A stretch of DNA of 64,000 nt, from the NCBI GenBank assembly GCA_905250075.1, contig CAJNOP010000004.1, positions 744,001 through 808,000 of the forward strand, written 5' to 3'. How positions within the stretch are numbered: the stretch's first letter is position 1; every line of letters starts with the position of its first letter. This document shows positions 26,389 through 38,464 of this stretch, piece after piece. Source of the DNA: Rotaria sp. Silwood1. Taxonomy: Eukaryota; Rotifera; Eurotatoria; Philodinida; Philodinidae. The translations under genes and the position numbers were made by a program. The notes under the pieces are model-generated. The model saw only the letters and a list, made by a program, of their open reading frames with translations. It was not told where the DNA came from and searched no databases.

Positions 26389-26961
26389 TCAATTCAGTCC
26401 AGATTTCCAGGTTTTATCGAGTAATTCTAAATAATAAGAAATACATCCACATATTTGTATTGTGTATTTCATCATTTCGAAGGTAAATCGTCGTCTCATA
26501 AAAAGTAACCATTGTATTACATAGCTATATGAACTGTCAAAATTTGCTAAAGCTTTTTAAACAGCTTAGTTGCTGCTAATCGAGAATTAGCTAATTTTGA
26601 CACTATTTCATCACCAACTATTTCGATAGCACCTCTGGCTGCATTGTGTTGTTGGTCTCATCGATTCGTTCATTTTTATTAAATATTTATAAAATTCCAT
26701 GACCCGATTCTTGATTGACAGTGACTTAGCACATAATTCTTCTTTTGATTGAGACCCAATTTGACGAAGAAAAAGAAACAATTTATTAAGCCATTCATAA
26801 AGATTTTTACCAACTGTGAAAAGTAGGACACTATCTCCGAAAATTTTAAAAGCAACGAGTAAACAATGCCAAGCTCGTTCACGTTTCATATTATTTATTG
26901 CTTCGATCCAAGCAATTTGATGAATTTGTTCATCTGAACTATTATTTTTCTATATGTATTG
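26389..26961 (-). pseudogene. Decayed coding fragment with frameshifts
   Basis: Protein-like sequence continues on the minus strand only by changing frame twice. The first part (down to about 26660) reads like a helical protein (DEQIHQIAWIEAINN, MKRERAWHCLLVAFKIFGDS, EWLNKLFLFLRQIGSQ). The second, in another frame (about 26655-26550), includes NAARGAIEIVGDEIVSKLA. The third, in a third frame (about 26555-26389), includes FDSSYSYVIQWLLFMRRR and CISYYLELLDKTWKSG before a stop. A possible acceptor AATAATAG lies just upstream of the first part. I do not recognise the family. A 147-bp hAT-type element sits about 40 bp upstream. Best read as a relic exon of a dead gene; three chance frames in a row cannot be fully excluded. 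Confidence 0.4.
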
Positions 26962-26990
26962 AGTAATTATCTTATCTGTATTATACCAAT

Positions 26991-27153
26991 AAGCACGGCA
27001 GTGTTCGACATGGGTCACTTTTTTAATGACCCGACCCGACCCGACCCGACCAAACCGTAACCCGACCCGACCCGAGTTTTTTTTCTGACCCGATCCGACC
27101 CGACCCGGTTGTACTGTAACCCGACCCGACCCGAGTCGAACACTGAAGCACGG
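26991..27153. mobile_element. hAT-type MITE with 8-bp target duplication
   Basis: The element itself is 26999-27145 (147 bp). It begins CAGTGTTCGAC and ends GTCGAACACTG, a perfect 11-bp terminal inverted repeat. It is flanked on both sides by the identical octamer AAGCACGG (26991-26998 and 27146-27153). An 8-bp duplication plus ends beginning CAGTG are the signature of hAT transposons. The interior is mostly iterated GACCC/CCGAC pentamers broken by two short spacers and cannot code for a transposase, so this is a non-autonomous copy. Perfect termini and duplication suggest fairly recent insertion. The GC-rich interior contrasts sharply with its AT-rich surroundings. Confidence 0.92.
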
Positions 27154-29009
27154 TTCAATTGAAATCGCTGATGCAAAAAACAAGATCATACTTGTTAGTT
27201 TCAAAATTTTAAATATAAAAGATGTCAATCGCTTTATTGTAATAAGAGCAACGGGTTGCTATTTATTCCCAGTGAAAAACATAAAAAAAAGACATGAATT
27301 TGACTATTTAAGTCGTTTTTTTCTATTTATTCTATAAAAATGATCTTGTTTTGTATGACGAAGCCTCTTTTCAGTAAACAATCGATTAGTAAAGGAAGTT
27401 AATTATATTGAAATCTTATCTACTTTGTAACAATAACTTCATTTTCGCCGAAGAAAGTATGGTGAAGATAAAATTCATTGATTCGAATATATTCATTATT
27501 GAACAAGACTTTAAATCTAGTACAAATGCATCTATAGAGAATATTTCATTTTAAATAATTAGTTCATTAACAAATGACTTAATTACTAACTCGAATGATT
27601 ATCAAATCACTAACTAATGAAACATTGATGATTGTTACTTCATTCCGTGTTAGTTTAAAATAAAAACTATTATCGAAACGACTTTATAAACATCAATAAA
27701 AACATATATATATTCTTTGTATTTATTCGTATATCTCATACTTACCAATTGAATAGATAAACAATTAAAATTTCGATTAGTTTTTAAAGAATATAAATCT
27801 CTACGTAGTTTTAAACAGAAACAAATTATAAGGTTTTATTACACTTGATTAATGTTCGTTAAAAAGAAGTTAAGATTTATATAGTAAAAATTGTGATTAA
27901 TATTTCAGAAGAGATGATTAAAAATGTTTTGCTCGTATGATGAATTTTTGTTTTTCAATTAAAAATGTTCATATTATTGGTTTTAGTCGAGTTGGTTTAA
28001 CATAATATTTAATATGAAGTACAATCAGCTATCTTTTAAATAGAATTATTTCAACTCAGATATTTTTCTCAGAGACAAACACATCGAGTAATGATGTATA
28101 TATTTTTGAATATACTAATTATAGTATTGTTGTCAATCAAATTGACATATTCAATTTTAAACTGATTGATTGTTCTATTGATTGATCATTTTTATAAATA
28201 AGTAACAGAATAAATGAACATACATTCTATGTCTGCAATCAGTTTTGTATACTAAGAATGAGAAATATATAATTAAATAAAATATATGGCAGAAATTCAC
28301 AAGAAATAATAATATATATAATCAGTTATAATCAAATTTTAGATATTTGTTATAACCATTTTTTGTATACTTGTCACTGATTAATTACTATAATCTCTTT
28401 AAAATGTTTGTTTTATTTCAAAGTTTTTCATTGACATTTTCTACATCTTCATATGTAGACTTTTCTGTAAATTCAATGTGACTTGATGTATCATGGATTT
28501 CAATAGTATTAGATATTTGATAATTTTATTTATCAATTCGACTATCATGATGTGAATAGCTAGTTGACTGGTTAGCTAGCTATCTACATAAGATATTTAA
28601 TATAAACGAATCATATTACATCTAACTATATCTTTTACTACACCAGCGTCCTCTTTTAGTACTTCGAAATAGTGTTTGCACGAATAAGAAATAATATGAT
28701 CTAATCTATTTGCACCTTTTCCGATTCATATAGTTTTTCTATTATCTTAAAGTATTATAAAAGAAAAAATTCTTTCAATCTATCATTATCACAATTTTAT
28801 GCATTTATTATTCATATGAGAAAAAAGAAAAACATTTTAAAAACTAATTTAGTTTCTCTTACTTATTCATTCTATATATTTCATTCGAAATAATAACAGA
28901 ATAAGCAAACAGAAATGTTAAAATGACAAGATTACCTGTGGTGATATGAAGTCAATTGAAGTAAAATACATTTAACATATATATATATTCATTCTTATTT
29001 TATTTTCAG
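27154..29009. other. Gene-free region before the plus-strand gene cluster
   Basis: No firm exon. Two weak coding-like patches lie on the minus strand: 28725-28596 (43 codons, includes YFEVLKEDAGVVKDIV) and about 28528-28428 (ends EDVENVNEKL then stop). They might be remnants of the same dead gene as the fragment at 26389-26961. The promoter and any 5' exon of the ZDHHC17-like gene should lie near 29 kb; the acceptor TATTTTCAG at 29001-29009 implies RNA upstream that I cannot place. Confidence 0.45.
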
Positions 29010-29069
29010 TCAAATCTAACAAACGGTGGTACTAATAAACCACCACCATATCCTGTTGAACGTTCAACA

Positions 29070-32000
29070 ATGATTATTGATCCACCAGCTCCTGATCCTC
29101 ATACAGCTGATTTAGTTTCGTATGTTATAAAATTTATTTTTTTTTGAAAATAAATAAATAAATTTATTTATTTTAATTAGTGCTGTTCAATATGGTTATT
29201 ATGATCGTGTTGTTGAATTAATTGAACATGAACCAAAACTTGCTATAACACCAGTAAATGATAATATAACATTACTTCATTGGGCAGCTATTAATAATCG
29301 TATTGATATAGCAAAATATTTATTAGATAAACATGCACAAATCGATGCTATTGGTGGTGAACTTAATTCAACACCATTACATTGGGCTATACGTGATGGT
29401 AAACTTCAAATGGTCGTTTTTCTTTTATCATATAATGCACAAGCAGAATTATTTGATGGTGAAGGTAAAAATTAAAAATATGAAAAACGAATATCTTTGT
29501 TTTTGTTTTCCAAAACAAAAAAAATTTTCTTTTAAAATAGGTTTTTCATCAATACATCTTGCTAGTATATTTGGTCATACTGATATTGTTGCATATTTAA
29601 TTGCTAAAGGACAAGATATTGATTTACTTGATAAACATGGTATGACACCATTAATGCATGCTGTTAGAAGAGTAAGAAATCGAGAACCAACTCAATTACT
29701 TGTTCGGTAAATTAATAATTTTGTAATAAATCTTTGAAAGTAGAAGAAATAAAAATATTTAGACTTGGTGCACAAATAAATTTTCAAAATCCAATTAATA
29801 AATATACATCACTTCATTATGCTATTATTCAATCAAATATTGAAGCTATTCGAATTCTTCTTGATGCTGGTGCTAAAACTGACATACGTAATTGTGATGT
29901 ATATGTTTTAAAATACTTTTTGATTCATTTTAAATATAAATCTTCTTTTTTGAATGTTTTTAGAATGAAGATGCATATGAATTAGTAATAAAACAGCCAA
30001 AAAATCATTATTTAATTTCACTTTTATCATCATATCGATTTCCAAAGCATGATTTACCAAAATGGTTACAATTTAATAGTTTATATCGACGTTTAGGAAC
30101 AAAATTTTTACCTTATTTTATAATAATTATTGTTGCATGTATATTTCAATTTAATTTTTCATTAATTTATAAAGGTATTCTTATTCTTGCATTAATTTTA
30201 TTAACAAAAGGATATATTATGTAAGAAATTTTTCGGAGAAAAAAAAAAAAAACAATTATTAAATCAATGTTTTTTTTTTTTTGTTTTGTATTTCATATTT
30301 TAGGATATTTTTTGATGATAATGTTGATCGATATTTACCGATTGCTATAGCTCAAGCATCGATATTTTGGCTTTATATTAGTTATTTATTTTATTTTCTT
30401 GAATGTAAATTAGAAATTTAAATATTCTTTATTATTAAAAATTTTTCTTTTCCTATATTTAGATGTACATATAATATCATTGAATTTTTTTTGTCTTATT
30501 ATTTGCACTTATTTTTCATGGAAAAATTATTATTTAGCAATAAAAAATGATCCTGGTATTATTTTTAATAATAATCGTGAACAACAATATAGAGTATGAA
30601 TGAATATATTTGAAAAATAAAATAGAGATGTAATAGTAAAAAGAAAAAAAAACAATTGTATTTCTCTTATAGATTATTATTTATTTAATTGAACAAAATT
30701 TATTTGATTATGAAACTTTTTGTACATCATGTCTCGTAAGACGACCAATTAGATCAAAACATTGTCGAGAATGTCATAGATGTATTTCAAAATTTGATCA
30801 TCATTGTCCGGTAAGAATATTTATTTAAGTAAAAGTTTTTAAAAAAAAATTATGAAAGTATTTAATGGATGTAATGAAGTAGTCAGTTTAAACGTTATGA
30901 GATGATTGATGCATATTTAGCGTTTCTCATTTCAGAATAGGTCAAATTTATTGATGCATACTAATTATCATTGATCTATGATTTGATAAGAGCAACATAT
31001 ATATGAGCTGTATCAGTACTTAAAAAACTGATTATGGTGATTAGAAATGAAAATTAATTCACTTTCATTCTTTTGATTTTCGAAAAAAAAATGAAGTCAG
31101 CCTTAAAATTTTTAATATATTTTTTTATTATCTACGAAATTTTCCCCTCAAATTAGCATTGAAAGCTATAACGATATCATCTGCGTAATAATTTATTAAA
31201 ATAATATGTCACTTTTAATTTGACATATGTTGTAAATATGTAATGAAGAAAAGTATAAATTTATTTTCTTACTGATTATTTTGAAATCTTTTATAAATAT
31301 TTAATATTTGATGGTGTTGTCATATATTTTAGTCTTGTTATCTAATAAGAAATGATAAATCAATAACTCATATAAAGAAAATATGAGAAAATTTAATGCA
31401 TATAAATATTCTACTTTTATAGCTGAGTAAATATTATTATTATAATTTTCTTTAATAACATCTATTCATCTAATATTTTAATAAAAGATGAAAGGATCAT
31501 TTTAAAATTGTTTAAAAAAGATAAAAGATGGAATGATTTTTTTTCTATCAAATTTATTATGTAATATGTATATATATATTAATGCACTAAATGAAATAAA
31601 TAAATTAAATAACAAATCTAATATGTTATTCTTTGAAATAATAATTATCTAATCTACTATGTATACAATGCAAATATAAGAATAACAAAGAGAATTTTAT
31701 TTTTTTTCGATTTCTTTCAGTGGATTGATAATTGTGTTGGTGAGAAAAATTTGCGATGTTTTATTGGTTTTATATTTTTTACACCATTATGTCTGGGTTT
31801 TTATCTTCATGGTGCATATATTTGTAAGTTCTACAGATAATTTTATATTTTAAAAACAAAAATTAAAAAAAAAATATGAATTACATTTAGATTATTATTA
31901 TCATTGTCATGTATTTTCATCTGGTACAGTTATTGATAGTCTGAAACAAATATTATATTGTTCACCAGCTGTTGTTTGGTTTACATTAATTGCTCTTCTA

Positions 32001-32364
32001 CATATAATTTGGATTACTAGTCTTTGTATAACAATTCTTTTTCAGGTAAAAGAAAATTTTTTACTTATAAATTTTTATTTATTTTTATTTATTTAAGACT
32101 GCAACTGGTTATACAACAAATGAAAAACTTAATTCATGGCGTTATAAACATCTTAAATTAAAAAATTATAGTCCATTTTCATTAGGATGGATACAAAATT
32201 TAGTAGATTTAATTAATCAACGTATACTCTGGTATAGACCAATTAATATTGATTGGACACATATCTATTCAATAGAGGATTTTTATCAAATGATTCCATA
32301 TAGAATAAGACAAAAATTAAATTTATCTTCTGTAAATTCTTCAATGAATTTATTAAATGTTTGA
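29070..32364 (+). CDS. ZDHHC17: Ankyrin-repeat DHHC palmitoyltransferase
   Basis: S-acyltransferase that attaches palmitate to cysteines of membrane and vesicle proteins, usually at the Golgi. Eleven exons: 29010-29119, 29181-29464, 29541-29706, 29763-29898, 29964-30220, 30304-30404, 30463-30593, 30673-30810, 31721-31823, 31891-32045 and 32098-32364. From the ATG at 29070 they give 595 residues (vertebrate ZDHHC17 is about 630). Ankyrin repeats fill residues about 20-230 ([46 protein letters not shown]), followed by membrane segments. The Cys-rich domain ([21 protein letters not shown]) leads to the catalytic D417-H-H-C420, with the TTxE motif as TTNE after the last membrane helix. An intact DHHC favours ZDHHC17 over ZDHHC13, which carries DQHC. 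A 910-bp intron falls directly after DHHCP. Exon 1 stays open upstream to the acceptor at 29009, so a longer N-terminus is possible. Confidence 0.92.
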
Positions 32365-33030
32365 TATTGAACTAAGAAAACAAGAACAAAGAATAACTGA
32401 TTGAAATAAATCCTATATTCTATGATATGCAACTTGTTTTTTATTGCTTGTTCTACTTTGTATAAATTGATATTTACGTGAAGTACAAGACACAAAATTG
32501 CAATAATATAATTCAATTATATTGAGAGTGAAAATGCTTTGATTTTTTTCCTGATAAAAAAGCTTGTGTGATTATAATGAGAATTCACTGAAGCGAGTGG
32601 AGGACTTTTATTATTGAGAGAATTGTCTTTTTTTCATTATCAGATAAATGCATGGAGATACGCATTACCTATTTATGAAACAGGGTTAATGACTAACCTT
32701 GAACGCATCATGCGCATGACTGAGGATTTTTTTCTTTTTGTCTTTCTCTTACTTATTGTATGTTTGTATACTACAGGTAGGACTTTTTATTTCTTGTGTG
32801 TGTATTTCTGTTTTCATAAGTTTTATCAGCTTGTTGTTATTTAAAGAATGTAAAGACTCATATATATATATTGATATGCGTAATTATAAAACGAATGACC
32901 CAAACCAAAATATTATATTTGAGTATAGATTTTTGTTTTTCACGCAGAATACACACATTCTGATCATTGAAGCATATCATACACAGTATATATTACTTTA
33001 TTCTACATTATTTTAGATATTTTTTTAAGA
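32365..33030 (+). other. Intergenic / 5' UTR of CEPT1
   Basis: A 666-bp spacer without coding signal. A polypyrimidine acceptor ATTATTTTAG at 33007-33016 lies 14 bp before the CEPT1 ATG. No matching upstream coding exon is visible, so it is either a 5' UTR intron end or a trans-splice acceptor. Confidence 0.5.
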
Positions 33031-36000
33031 ATGTCTGCGGATCTCAATACAGGTAGAAATCCAACGTCTGTCTTGCATGATAATGTAAGACAAATCACAG
33101 AACGAACTCATCATTTAGAAGAAAGTACAAGAAGAGCTCTTCAATGTTTACCTGATGTATTAACTGAACAACAAATAAGACGTTTAAAAGAGCATAAATA
33201 TGCTTCAGAAGGAACAACTTTACTTGATCCATTAATGCAAAAATTTTGGAAAAGACTTGTTGAATATTGTCCATTATGGGTCGCACCAAATCTTATTACT
33301 ATTGTTGGTTTAATAATAAATATTGGTACTAGTGTTTTACTAATGTATTTAACAAATGGTGCAAAAGAACCAGTGAATAAGTTTTTTTTTTGTTTGAAAA
33401 ATTACTATTAAAAAATAAACTATATTTTATTAAGTGTACACGATGGATGTACTTTTTTACGGCACTTGGTCTTTTTATATATCAATCACTTGATGCTATT
33501 GATGGTAAACAAGCTCGTCGTACCAATTCTTCAACACCCTTAGGCGAACTTTTTGATCATGGTTGTGATTCAGTTTCCGCTGGTGACTTTATATTCTTAA
33601 TCAGAAGCCAATATTATGTTTATTTTCATATTTATTTTAGTATTTGTCACACTTGCAGGTTGTTGTGCTGTACAACTTGGACTTTATCCATGGGTTATGT
33701 TTTGGTGTTGTATGTCTTCTTATATTGCTTTTTATTGTGCTCATTGGCAAACATATGTTTCAGGAAAACTTAGATTTGGAATGTAAGTTTTCAATATAAT
33801 ATTTTTGAAATTATTTTAATTTTTTATTTTAGACTTGATTGTACTGAAGCTCAATGGTCATTTATAGTTATTTATTTGATAAGTACTATAACACCTAAAT
33901 TTTGGTCTACAACGGTTTGTATAATCAAAATAAAAAAAAAATGAATCTAATAATTATATTTGACTTTGAAAAGGTACCCATGATAAATATTCCATCTAGT
34001 GTATTTGCTGGATTATTAGCTTTATGTTCATCAGTATGGAGTGCAGCTAATAATATTCGTACAATTTCAAAAGGTGGATGTGGAAGAAATTTTTCATCGG
34101 TTGCTGTAAATATCAATTCTAGTTATTTTTTAGCTTCTAATTAAATATTTATTTGAATATATTCTTTTATTTTAAATAAAGGGTACAAGTATTATTTTTC
34201 CTATATGGCCTATTGCTTTTCTTATATTTCTTGCTTATATTGCTTCTAATTATTCAATATCACATTCACTTCAAGAACATACAGCACTTCATTTAACTTG
34301 TTATGGTATTGTATTTTCAAAAATTACAAATCGATTAATAGTTAGGAACAAATTTTTTTTTTTTGCTTTTTTGTGTCTTTAGTATTTAATTTGGAATTCA
34401 TTTATTGTTTGTGTTTTTCTATAATAGATAGCTCATATGTCAAAAAGTCCACTTGATACATGGGATACAGCTTATTATGGACCTGTAGCTGTTTGTGTCA
34501 ATCAATATTTCAATTGTTTTATAAAAGAAGAAATCTTTTTATGGATTTTTCTCGTAAGTTAATTGACGATTAAAATTTTCACTTTTTACACGACATATTT
34601 GTCTTTAATTAAAAATTGAAACAAACATTAATTATTAACATCTATTCTTGATTTTTGTATTTGAAGTTCAAGTATCATATATAAAATAAGAATGTCAATG
34701 AAATTAATATCTACATCAGAATAAAATAAAGGTATGAGTGTAATTTCAACAATTCGACAATGCCAATAACTAGTAACCTACAGTTTTCAACAATCGAAAG
34801 AGAAGAACTCCTCATAATTTTTTTTCGTCTAATAGTATATAAGAAAAAAATTATTTTAAAATATATTCTCTTCTAAAAAAAAATACATGCAAAAAAAAAG
34901 GTGTTCCATTTCGATGTAGATTTAGTTTTGTCATGTACTTTAGATTTATAGTTTAAGGCATGATTCAAACGATTTTCTTCTAAAATCTCAACATTAAGCA
35001 AATAAAAATTGTGTATCTATTCGGTTCAATTCTATAGAATCGTGTTGATTGTTATCAAATTATCTTAACACGGAACACCATTGTAGAAATTTTTTTATGA
35101 ATATAATAGGTTTTAAAATGATTTTGTCCTATATAGTATCAGACAAAAAATTCCAGAGTTCTTCTCTTTTGATTTCTGAAAACTACAAGTTACTAGTTGT
35201 TGTTATTGTCGGATTATTGACATTACACTCAGCCTTCTTTAATTCTGGAATGAATATTAGTCCGAATATAAGCAGATTACGAATGAATACGTTAAGTTTA
35301 ACAAAGACTTGGATAGTCTATTCGATGATGTGTTGTATCGAGACATGTGAAGAATTTAGTAAAATTAGATATATTCCTACTGTTGGAGTATTAGAAGTGA
35401 GACTCAAGAATATAATGGCATTAGTGTTATTGTTTCTGAGAAATTTGACGAATTTTTCTACTACTATGAAAAGACAATATAGAATATTTGCACTGATATT
35501 TTGATTCACGAATGAAGTCTTCCAACTGATAAATTACTTTTGACTAAAAACTATATTCATTATGTAGACTCTAATGTCATATGAATATCTTGAAAAGGAT
35601 TCATGTCCTTAGGTTATTGTTATGGAAATATTGCATTTTTACGATCTATTTTTCAAATGAACACCATAGTCTTTCTGAGAAACACCAGAACAATTCTATT
35701 TTGGAATTTTGACTTGAAATTTTTGCATAGAGACAAGCTTTAAAGAAAATATATTTTAATGCATGTTTCAGATCTTATTGCTGTTTCTATTCTAAGATAA
35801 AACTATGGTAATAGGGTGTCTTTTACATCGCTCATATAATCCGATAGATTTGATGTTCTTATTTCAGAATAGAAGCAAATCAAAAGACCTGAAACTTTTA
35901 CAATAAACTATTTTTTTGCTAATACCTGTCTTCATGCAACATTTCAAGTCGAAATTCGAAAATAAGTTCTTTTGTTTTTGTCGTCTCTGAGAACGACCAC

Positions 36001-36525
36001 GGCATTCATTTACAAACTACTGTAAAAATACAGTATCTTGGTAGTAATATGATCATGTCACAAACTTTTTTCAAGATGTTCATAGCTCATTTGGATCTTA
36101 ATAATCTCAAGTTAAAAGTAACTTATAAGTTGTAAGACTTCCCTAATCAGAAAACTTAGCTCTACGTATATTTTATCTAGGTGTGATTTAAAATATTTAT
36201 GACTTCTTTGGGTCTCTAAGAATTTCAATTATTAATCATTTGCTTTCTATTCATCATTGTTCAATTCTGTAAATAATATAAGATTTTTCTTTTTTTGGAT
36301 TTAATTAATTAGAAATATTGATGATCTCAAATTGAAATCATATTGAACAAATGTATCAAATTATTTTGTTATACTATTTTTTTTTTTGTTTCTATTTAGA
36401 TTTATAATTTATATGATTTACTTCGGTATAATATAAAAGTATGCCAAGAATTATGCGATGCTTTAGATATACATTGTTTTCGAATTGAAGTACCAATAGC
36501 TCCGACACCTGATCGTACCCATTAA
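33031..36525 (+). CDS. CEPT1: Choline/ethanolamine phosphotransferase
   Basis: Last step of the Kennedy pathway: transfers phosphocholine or phosphoethanolamine from its CDP carrier to diacylglycerol in ER/nuclear membranes. Eight exons: 33031-33372, 33435-33582, 33641-33782, 33833-33914, 33974-34105, 34182-34340, 34428-34553 and 36400-36525. They sum to 418 residues (human CEPT1 is about 416). The CDP-alcohol phosphotransferase signature is complete: D134, D137-G138, A141-R142, G151, D155, D159 ([12 protein letters not shown], then GELFDHGCD). [12 protein letters not shown] and several membrane helices follow. The C-terminus [10 protein letters not shown] resembles CEPT1. Exon 1 ends at a less usual GTGAAT donor. 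The last intron (1.85 kb) is far longer than the others and carries a fold-back element. CEPT1 versus EPT1 (SELENOI) substrate preference cannot be settled by eye. Confidence 0.93.
34734..35232. mobile_element. Fold-back element in the last CEPT1 intron
   Basis: Arms 34734-34915 and 35067-35232 are imperfect reverse complements over about 170 bp. Shared blocks are TGAGTGTAAT, ACTAGTAAC, AGTTTTCA, AGAGAAGAACTC and GGTGTTCC. The centre of about 150 bp has no coding potential. The 151-codon open frame at 35049-35504 crosses the right arm and leaves the element, so it is a by-product. Sequence blocks differ from the fold-backs at 6584 and 22349. Target duplication not resolved. Confidence 0.75.
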
Positions 36526-36801
36526 ACATATCAAAACTTTTTCGTTTGTTTTTTTTTCTCGAATTCTTGCATTTTTCTCTACCTATTATGACTTTCAATT
36601 GATTTCTTCTTTGTTTTTTTTTCATTTTGTAATTTTGACATATTGTTGTATATCGTTAGAGATATTATCTTATTGTATAACTTATGATTCTACTTGTCTA
36701 TTTCTATATTCAGCAATAATAGAAGACATTAGACATATCTATATATTGCTATATATTTTGGTTATTCAAATATATAGTTTAAGATTTTAATTGATTTCTA
36801 A

Positions 36802-38464
36802 ATGTCAAACAATAACGAACCAACAACATTTGAAGAAGCTTTCGAACGTTATATTGAATATCGTACACGTTTTGAACGTTTAGAAAATGAATTTGATGAA
36901 TATCAACAATCATCATTAAATTATGAACAAGAATTAGAAGTACAATTACAACAATTAGATAATCAAGCACGTCGTTTACAACAAGATTTATTTCTTGAAC
37001 GTACACAAAATGAACAATATCGTGAACGTAGTGAACAAACTATAAAACAATTTGATCAACGTTTTGATAAAATACAAGAAGAATTAAATTCATGTAAAAA
37101 TTTAAATGAAAAATTAACACATTATATACGAGAATTAGAACAAACAAATGATGATCTTGAAAGAAGTATAATAATATATTGTTTTGGTTTTGTTTTCATT
37201 GATGAAATTTATTTATTTCATCATAGGTAAAAGAACATTACTTGATAGTTTATCAACATTCGAAACAAAACTTAATCGAGCATTAGAACAAAATGCTTTA
37301 TTAGAAAATGAACTTGATGAAAAAGAACAGGTTTTACAAAAAAAAAATTTTATTACATCGATTTCGAACTTGTTTTCATTTTTCTTTACAGTTAACTGAA
37401 ACTGTACAACGATTACGTGATGAAACTCGAGAATTACGTGAAGAACTTGATGTATTACACAAAACAAATAAAGAAAAAACAATTAATTCTAGTGAAACAC
37501 CAATTGTTAATAGTAATCGAATGAAAAGTATTTTATCTGAAGCAGCAGCTACAAATAGCACGACAACACGTGATTCTAATGTTCGACAAGGTAAATTAGA
37601 ATGAATTTGCAAATCTTTTTTATTTTAAGAGAACCAAAAAAGAGGAAATTAGTCATTTATAAATAGCTAACTGTTTTGATAACATGACAAAAAAAAGTAC
37701 TTTTATTCCGGAATATGTAAAACACAAGCAGCGGAAGAGTAAAGTTAATCTTTCAGGAAATACCTTCCCAACAGTCAATATGCTAGATTAAATCTCTAAT
37801 CATGCACATGTTTATCATTAGTTTCTGGCACCAATAATTTTCTAACATTATTTTGATAAATGAAAAAAAAAAAAAAAGTACAGCTCCAATGAAAATTTAC
37901 TTATTATCTTATGAATATATTTGTCAAATATGGTTGTTTTTATTTGTTCAATATTATTTGAACATAAAATAGAAATAAGAAATATCTTTATTTATAGTCA
38001 AAAGTCATTAATATATATGTTTATGATAAAAAATAAAAATAAATTAATATAATCCTTTTTTCAAGTCTATTATTAATTTGATGAAATAAAAATAATTTTA
38101 ATTTTTAGATTCATTAAGTGGTAATCTTTTACATGATCAAAAAACGAATATTTCCACTTCTAAACATCCAATATTATCCACAATGAAAGATTCGAGTCGA
38201 ACTTTTTCAATGTCTAATGATTCACAATTAATAAGAGGAAATGATTTTTATCAACCATTATCAAATTCAACACGATTAGAATCATTAAAATTAATTAATG
38301 AAGCATTTCAACGTTTTACAAAACTTGAATCAACTCTTTTAGCACAACGTAAACAATCACAAATGACAACATCAATATATTCCAATCGTTCAAGATTTAA
38401 TACACCAACGAATACAAATTATAATAAAAATAATGAAACGATTATGACTCAAACACCTTCATAA
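36802..38464 (+). CDS. NDE1: Nuclear distribution protein NudE (NDE1/NDEL1)
   Basis: Coiled-coil adaptor that links LIS1 to cytoplasmic dynein for nuclear positioning, centrosome and spindle function. Four exons: 36802-37165, 37227-37330, 37392-37590 and 38109-38464; 340 residues, close to vertebrate NDE1/NDEL1. The long N-terminal coiled coil carries family-typical runs: YIRELEQTNDDLERS, LNRALEQNALLENELDEKEQ and VQRLRDETRELREELDVL. The C-terminal third is Ser/Thr/Asn-rich and keeps a short helix (INEAFQRFTKLESTLLAQRK), the counterpart of the conserved C-terminal dynein-binding segment. The ATG lies 277 bp after the CEPT1 stop on the same strand. One ancestral gene, not an NDE1/NDEL1 paralogue assignment, is the safe call. 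Confidence 0.9.

Noticed and set aside
27031..27133. GACCC pentamer array considered as a stand-alone minisatellite or CRISPR-like array
   Set aside because: It is the interior of a 147-bp element with terminal inverted repeats and an 8-bp target duplication; no spacers of CRISPR type.
28428..28725. Two coding-like minus-strand patches before the ZDHHC17-like gene
   Set aside because: Each is under 45 codons, no consistent splice junction joins them, and one frame has an internal stop just upstream. Kept only as supporting hints for a dead gene.
35049..35504. 151-codon plus-strand open frame in the last CEPT1 intron
   Set aside because: Overlaps the right arm of a fold-back element, shows no recognisable domain, and lies inside an intron whose flanking exons join cleanly.
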